A stretch of DNA of 64,000 nucleotides. Source: Channa striata (lineage: Eukaryota > Chordata > Actinopteri > Anabantiformes > Channidae). A program made the translations under genes and the position numbers. This document shows positions 60,101-64,000 of the stretch, piece after piece (position 1 is the first letter of the stretch; the number at the start of each line of letters is the position of its first letter). The stretch is taken from contig CM065187.1 in NCBI GenBank assembly GCA_033026295.1, positions 5,162,888 through 5,226,887 on the forward strand, given 5' to 3'. A model generated the notes under the pieces. It was not told where the DNA came from, ran no database searches, and saw only the letters and a program-made list of their open reading frames with translations.

Positions 60101-62297
60101 TTTCCATATTAAAGGTTACAGGACGTCACAGAAGTCAAGTTGAGAGTAACTGTTGGAGAATTAAGTGGGCTAGAAGCCGGGTGTAACTAATGTACAGTAA
60201 CTCGTGTACAGATGGACAGAAATTTGACTGGAACAAAGACAAAAGTCATTATTTAGTTTCAAAGGGGTTTTAGATATCTAAGAACGTCGCTTCGTGTGTA
60301 AAATAGTCACATCAGAAAGTATCTAACATGTTTTTATTATCTATTAACCACCAGCTCAGAGAGAAGCAACATAAAATTGTTGGTTAAACCAATTTTCTTT
60401 GAGTGAATAAAGAAAAGAAAGAAAATAAAATGGTTTGTATTATGGTGAGGCTTTGCTGCATTGTGATTTTTATTCTTTTCAAGCTAAATTCGTAAATGCA
60501 TCTCCCCACCATTCTACCTCTCCCTCCATAATAATATTGTGTCTTGTGATCTTTTGTGGGAATGTCAAGCAAACATTGAATTTTTCTATAAATGATATAG
60601 TTGACCAAACAGATGGCGGTGGTTGTACTTTAATTACATCATGTGTCAAGTCATAACTCTAAACTTTAACTGTAATTCTTAATAATTAATGCATGTGAAA
60701 ACTTAAATAGTACGTACGCTCATTGGCCACTTTATTAGGTACACCTGTACACTCTAATGAAATCCAGTACAGCAGCTCTGCTGGGAATTCTACTTTTACA
60801 ATGTTATAATTTCTCAGTTTGTGTCAGAAAGGTGATAATTCTACACTCTGTTTATTTATGACCCTATTTAAAATGAATGAGGTGGCCAAAACATTAATAC
60901 CATCTCTTCCTTTAATGCACTCCAGTAAAGATTAAAATGATCACCTTTCTGGCAGTTTCAACCTAAAATTTGAGAAATTATAACATTGTAAAGTAGAAAT
61001 CACGGCAGACCTGCTGTATTGGACGGCACAAGATTGCACAGGTGTACCTAATAAAGTTGCCAGTGAGTGTAATAATAATAATACATTTTATTTATAAGTG
61101 TATGAATATATTAGTATTTATTTGCCGGCTCAGAGCTCTTCACAAATCTAATTTTACAAATCTACACCTGGAAAACTTTTAAATCATATCTAAACCTTTC
61201 TGATTCAGTAATATAATTCAACCCATGCCCTTACATAGTCTTCATATGGTAAACTAAACAGCATGTAGGTAATGAAGTGACAAGTGACCCAGAACCTTTC
61301 TCATTAAATATCTATTCAGTTATTGTTCCTTGTCCGAACTTTAGCTGCATTTTCAGTCAGTAAATGATGATAAATTGTTCATGTTTAACAAACTTTAACA
61401 ACCTACAATTCGGATTCTGTGTTCTTCTTTGTTGTTGCTTTGCTTCGTTGCTTCACTTCCTGCCCATATTTAGTATATTTGTACACGTTCTACTACCTGT
61501 GATTGGCATGAAAAAGCGTTTAAGTTTAGCCATCTTATTAATGTAGTCGGTGAGAGACCTGGAGGAGGGTTATGGATGTGAATCAGCTCGTCACTACAAA
61601 CAATTAACAGGGCAGATACACAGAAACACACTATAGAGGACGAAAAACCAGAGTTTTACTAAGCTGAGCATCATCTACATTGAAATGACAAGAGAAATGG
61701 GCTTAAGAAATGAGCTGAGAGATATTTGGGGATTTTGTGATGCTACTGAAATCTATAACAAGATCGTGGGTTGTATTTAATACTCACCTCGATACGTTAA
61801 ATTACTTTCTACAGTCAAAGGCATAATAACAATATGGGGTAAACGTATCTCTTTGGAGACATTTGGTTCTCCCCCCTCAGGCCCGTGGTCCAGTTATTAT
61901 GGAGTGACTCACAATCTACTGTGTTTTTTTACTAACAGGAAGCAGAGGAAGAAGCTCCATGACCGTCTGAGGCAGAGCCTGAGAAATAAGAGAAACAATA
62001 CCAACACTGGTATCAGCCCCAACTCAGCCAGAGGACGTCAGATTTCTAACTTGCCTCTTCAAGATTTGCAGCTTGTCAATGTATGTTGTTGGTAATTGGT
62101 ATCAAATAAAATGCATCATAACCATTAAAGTCATCATACACATGGATTGTCCATCTGTTTTTGCTCCTCTTTCCGTAGCAGTGTAACGGGGGAGCTGTAC
62201 AGCATGCAGCTGACGAGTCAGAAACCACCTTCTCTACAAGCAAATACGCCTTATCTGAGCATGAACCCACCGCACTCACCCGTGTTTCCAGCCAAAG
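38398..62297 (+). CDS. nrg1: Neuregulin 1, type III (CRD) isoforms, 3' end outside window
   Basis: Ligand for ErbB3/ErbB4. Type III forms are membrane-tethered by the cysteine-rich domain and signal from axons to Schwann cells and muscle. Exons read in phase: 38398-39103 (CRD), 48584-48722 (common EGF), 50416-50483 (alpha) or 51363-51421 (beta), optional 57275-57298 (beta1 insert), 59869-59971 (transmembrane), 61939-62080 and 62179-62297 (cytoplasmic tail). The open frame continues past 62297 with the last codon split after two bases. The large tail exons lie beyond position 64000. First ATG 38398 was chosen over 38410 because it is the first in-frame ATG after a stop codon. Conservation with mammalian NRG1 is very high in the CRD, EGF-beta and transmembrane parts and low in the spacer (about residues 128-250) and tail. 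The Ig-like and kringle exons of types I/II were not found upstream, so only type III is supported here. Confidence 0.93.
43540..43990 (+). mobile_element. Tc1/mariner remnant
   Basis: The border words CCCCATAATAACAAAGTGAA are followed by leader sequence typical of Tc1 elements (AGAGTCCACCTGTGGTAAAA, ATAAAAGGCCTCACAGCTGA). A transposase start follows (MSDLGKATKKYLL at 43764), interrupted by a stop after about 22 codons. The copy is clearly dead. Confidence 0.7.
44440..44775 (-). mobile_element. Tc1/mariner-like remnant, reverse orientation
   Basis: The + strand reads GTTGAGGTCTGAGCTCTAAA, ATTGTCCTGCTGCATCATCC and TTTTCCTGTAGGATCC. These correspond to antisense transposase segments of a common teleost Tc1-like family. 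No intact frame remains. Confidence 0.55.
45090..45180 (-). mobile_element. tRNA-like SINE head, reverse orientation
   Basis: Read on the minus strand, TAGCTGAGTGGCTGACAC resembles box A and GGTCGCCTGATTCC resembles box B, at the spacing expected of a tRNA-derived SINE promoter. The body is not identified. Confidence 0.4.
48584..48722 (+). CDS. nrg1: nrg1 exon: common EGF-like part
   Basis: The 139-nt exon follows the acceptor CTCTGCAG. It starts with a Ser/Thr run (SATSTTTTAKTSSH) and encodes the first four cysteines of the EGF-like domain (RCSDSQKNYCVNGGEC and KFLCR). YCVNGGECF is the invariant NRG1 receptor-binding signature. The exon ends after AG of an arginine codon, which both the alpha and beta exons complete with G. 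Confidence 0.95.
49077..49260 (+). mobile_element. Partial fold-back MITE copy
   Basis: From about 49129 the sequence parallels 60945-61070 (GAGAAATTATAAC, AAGTAGAAATCA, CAGGTGTACCTAATAAA) and ends CCAGTGAAT. It is the right half of the family described at 60716. A poly-C run precedes it at 49079-49090. Confidence 0.7.
50416..50483 (+). CDS. nrg1: nrg1 exon: EGF-alpha
   Basis: The 68-nt exon follows a long pyrimidine tract and CAACCAG. It completes the EGF domain as RCLEGFTGHRCEQAVLKKVS DPK, giving cysteines five and six in the alpha spacing. It is followed by donor GTATGT. The mammalian alpha exon has the same cysteine and FTG.RC pattern, but most other residues differ. Its end phase (1) allows splicing to the microexon or directly to the transmembrane exon. 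It is an alternative to the beta exon 880 bp downstream. Confidence 0.88.
50902..51137 (+). mobile_element. Possible tRNA-derived SINE
   Basis: CCAGCTCAGTGGTTGAAGAA resembles a box A region, and GAGGTCACTGGTTGGGCT lies where box B would be. The following GC-rich body was not matched to a known family by eye. Confidence 0.35.
51363..51421 (+). CDS. nrg1: nrg1 exon: EGF-beta
   Basis: The 59-nt exon after CTATTCAG encodes RCPNEFTGDRCQNYVMASFY, matching the mammalian beta-type C-terminal EGF loop residue for residue. Beta forms bind ErbB receptors more strongly than alpha forms. The donor is A|GTATGT. Reading through the donor adds 12 codons (SMSVSSSVCSWT) before TGA at 51457-51459, which resembles the origin of the mammalian beta3 tail. 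Confidence 0.96.
52243..53452 (-). mobile_element. Degenerate Tc1/mariner transposon with both TIRs
   Basis: About 1.2 kb. The left end (CAGTGCATTCAGAAAGTTTC) and the complement of the right end (CAGTGGATTTAGAAAGTTTT) form imperfect inverted repeats extending roughly 120 bp. The minus strand carries broken transposase frames: an N-terminal part around 52839-53084 (KWKKFDKTRFLPRAG, VKLSNQSRR) and a middle part around 52316-52720 (NAVPTVKHGGG, GCFSAAEKGRLVR). The catalytic core is incomplete. The flanking TA duplication is no longer intact. It lies in the nrg1 intron after the beta exon. Confidence 0.9.
53796..53841. repeat. AT-rich palindromic low-complexity tract
   Basis: About 46 bp of almost pure A/T built from TATA/ATAT and TTATAA words, able to fold on itself. 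No function is assigned. Confidence 0.8.
57275..57298 (+). CDS. nrg1: nrg1 24-nt microexon (beta1-type insert)
   Basis: AG|AACATCTTGGGATTGAATTT...GG|GTATGG encodes, with a split first codon from the beta exon, KHLGIEFM and the first base of a glutamate. This is exactly the juxtamembrane insert that distinguishes mammalian beta1 from beta2. The 24-nt length keeps frame, so inclusion is optional. The 3' splice site is preceded by a pyrimidine-rich tract with TTCTGC about 10-15 nt upstream, the type of UGC context used by neural microexons. Confidence 0.92.
58301..59244. mobile_element. 944-bp non-autonomous DNA transposon with ATAAGCCGC motifs
   Basis: The left end ACCGTATTTTTCGGACCATA and the complement of the right end (ACCGTAAATTCTGGACTATA) form imperfect terminal inverted repeats. 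CATAAGCCGC near the left and GGCTTATAGTCC near the right repeat the theme inside. The element is GC-richer than its surroundings and has no transposase frame. Internally, 58585-58800 holds several diverged copies of a unit containing GTGGTTTCAGTGCACAGGAG and GAAGAAAAATAAAGC. It sits between the nrg1 microexon and the transmembrane exon. Confidence 0.75.
59869..59971 (+). CDS. nrg1: nrg1 exon: juxtamembrane and transmembrane segment
   Basis: 103 nt after TTTTTCAG encoding AEELYQKR, the stretch near which membrane proteases cleave, then the transmembrane helix ILTITGICIALLVVGIMC and the stop-transfer CKTK. It is nearly identical to mammals. The donor is AAA|GTAATT. Failure to splice would give TAA immediately after CKTK. 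Confidence 0.96.
59972..61938. other. nrg1 intron after the transmembrane exon
   Basis: 2-kb intron. It contains the fold-back MITE at 60716-61070, and no exon was recognised. Confidence 0.6.
60716..61070. mobile_element. Fold-back MITE (Tc1-like termini)
   Basis: About 355 bp whose two halves are near inverse copies over roughly 110-120 bp. The left starts CATTGGCCACTTTATTAGGT, and the complement of the right starts ACACTCACTGGCAACTTTAT. Both then share TTTATTAGGTACACCTGT, CAATGTTATAATTTCTCA and CAGAAAGGTGAT. It has no coding capacity. The termini resemble those of a widespread teleost Tc1-like family. Relatives lie at 49129-49260 and 36372-36416. Confidence 0.85.
61939..62080 (+). CDS. nrg1: nrg1 exon: cytoplasmic tail, first part
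   Basis: 142 nt after AACAG encoding KKQRKKLHDRLRQSLRNKRN and continuing to LQLVN. The basic stretch after the membrane is strongly conserved with mammals; the middle (TNTGISPNSARGRQ) is not. It ends in phase 0 at GTATGT. Confidence 0.94.
62179..62297 (+). CDS. nrg1: nrg1 exon: cytoplasmic tail, second part
   Basis: 119 nt after CCGTAG, reading QCNGGAVQHAADESETTFST then SKYALSEHEPTALTRVSSQ. ESETTFSTSKY aligns with mammalian EAETSFSTSHY; the rest is divergent. The frame choice rests on phase 0 entry and this motif. The exon ends with two bases of a codon at AG|GTAAGA, so at least one more exon is required and lies outside the window. Confidence 0.85.
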
Positions 62298-64000
62298 GTA
62301 AGAAAGGAAAATCTGTATTTAAATGTGTATTTAACAGTCTGGTAAATGTGGTTTGGTTTGAATCAGACAGAAGCTGGGCTACTGAAGCGAAAGGGAAGAG
62401 ATGTAAAGGGAAAATGTGTAGATCGGATAGAAAGGTGTCAGCAAATCAACAATTGCGTTAGGAATTAAGTTAGGAATTGGCTAAAATAGAAGTAAAGTGT
62501 TTGTACTAAATTAGTAAAAAGCTGTTTTTGTAAAAATCTTGAGAATTGTGTCAATTCATTGGTTTTCAGTTTTTTGTGAAAGGCTGTTCATACTGTATTT
62601 GATGTATCTGGTAGGCGTTCCAGAGACATTCAACTGTTAGTAAGTGAATGTGTGAGATTCTGTCAGAATAGCTGTCTGCTCCCAGACTTTGTTCTTAGGC
62701 ATGAAGGACTGAAGGACTGAAGGACTAAGAAGGTCACGTGAGTCTCCTGAGCTTGTGCTGTTGCCAAACGTGTAAAGGCTTGAGAAGAATGTGTTAAAGG
62801 TTTCACTTATGACAGCAGGATCTTATGTAACAAAGTCAGATTTTCCACAGTCTACATGTTATATGCACTGGGCATGTTCAAGTCGTGATGATGAGAGTAT
62901 TTGAGGGGAGGTTGTTAAAATTGGTAAATAGGAAAATAGCATATCTGAAAAAGTGGCTCTGAGAAGAATATTAGGTCCGTACACATTCACCAGCATGTTG
63001 CTGTGTTCACCACGCTGTGGCGTCATCAAAGCTGGGTCTGTTCACGAGCTGATGGAGCATTGGTGTCCATTGAAGGAAGCTGCTGCTGTGCCCGGCGTTA
63101 GTCAAAGTGCACTCTGACACAATGCTACTGGGAAAATGTTTGGTGGACTGACCAAACCAGCACTGCATACTGACATGAAATAAGATCTCAGAGGTGATGT
63201 CTAGGCCTTTTCTGCCCCTCAAGCCTCGACAGCACAGTCATCAACCGTTAATCAAGGGAACGTAAAATTTCCAGTATCATAAATGTATCCTAGAGCGTAA
63301 TGTTTGGGTAGCTGTCCCTAGCTGAATTTGTAATAATTCGTTTACATACACAAACTCTATCGCTATCTAAGAAATGATGAGCCCATTTCCAGTGAGAGGT
63401 GCTGTAGAATTACAATGAATGTAAAAAATTCTGGCTGCAGATTTGTGGCCCTGGTGTTAAGCACCGTCTAGACAACGGTGTGATCCTGAAATAGCTGAGT
63501 CTTCCTTTGTCGAGTACCTCGTTGTGATTGGTTTCACCGTATCAGTGCATGAGATCAGTGATATGACGGGAAGTGGGTGTATTCACTCTCTGATTTATAT
63601 TCAGCATCACCCAGAGCTTTCTGCTGCTGGTTATTAAGCCCATAACCTAAAATAGCACGCAGCACTTTGCACTTGAAGATATGTGATTATGAATGTACTC
63701 ACCACATAAATCTCCTGTTCTTCTCTAAACATCAAACCTGTTGGAATTAACAGGCATGTTGGGGACAGACACATTGAAAACAGCTCAACACAGTCCATGA
63801 AGAATCACAGAAGAATAAAAAATTACCTTTGGACAAAGCCCACGTTCAGTGTCGCCTACTGCTTCTGTATTTGTATTCAAATAAAGTGGCAGTGTGGCTG
63901 TTTGGGTTCAGATTTAAAGCAATGGTCCCTAAAACAAAAAAAGCGTTGTCTTAAAAATCCCTGTGTATTTGTTGATCTATGAGAATGGCATCTTTTTGGT
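62298..64000. other. nrg1 intron, truncated by window edge
   Basis: No further nrg1 tail exon (mammalian counterpart begins WSNGHTES) was recognised. A short tandem of GGACTGAA units at about 62705-62725 is the only repeat noted. Confidence 0.5.

Overview
This is vertebrate nuclear DNA, most likely from a ray-finned (teleost) fish. The genes are split by GT-AG introns, their products match vertebrate families, and the space between them is AT-rich. That space carries teleost-style repeats: tRNA-headed SINEs, L2-like LINE tails, many decayed Tc1/mariner copies, fold-back MITEs and long (GT)n runs. No bacterial, organellar or viral gene was recognised.

Three protein-coding genes lie in a row on the + strand. 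(1) purg, at 820-1836, is an intact single-exon gene for the Pur-gamma DNA/RNA-binding protein. (2) slc38a9 has a CpG-rich, TATA-less promoter and non-coding first exon near 17.8-18.2 kb and 14 coding exons from 20224 to 31747. It encodes a 557-residue lysosomal amino-acid transporter and arginine sensor of the mTORC1 pathway. (3) nrg1 (neuregulin 1) starts at its type III, cysteine-rich-domain first exon (38398-39103). It continues through the common EGF exon (48584-48722), alternative EGF-alpha (50416-50483) and EGF-beta (51363-51421) exons, a 24-nt beta1 microexon (57275-57298), the transmembrane exon (59869-59971) and two cytoplasmic-tail exons (61939-62080, 62179-62297). The rest of the tail lies beyond the right edge.

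Layout: 1-819 is purg upstream sequence. 1837-17780 is intergenic, with an unassigned CpG-rich block at about 2.09-2.44 kb and transposon remains. 17.8-32.0 kb is slc38a9. 32.0-37.5 kb is intergenic, with an L2-like LINE fragment and DNA-transposon pieces. 37.5-64 kb is nrg1, whose introns hold Tc1 remnants, SINE fragments and two well-preserved MITEs.

The genes do not form an operon and need not act together. Their order is informative. In mammals PURG and WRN lie head to head beside NRG1, and SLC38A9 is on another chromosome. Here slc38a9 sits between purg and nrg1, and I saw neither WRN nor the Ig/kringle exons of nrg1 types I and II. I found no convincing new biological system. The most useful observations concern nrg1 isoform structure (alpha/beta choice, microexon, a beta3-like read-through tail), the slc38a9 promoter with an ATG embedded in a YY1 site, the orphan CpG block, and the repeat families. 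Exon limits come from reading frames and splice consensus by eye, not from transcript data.
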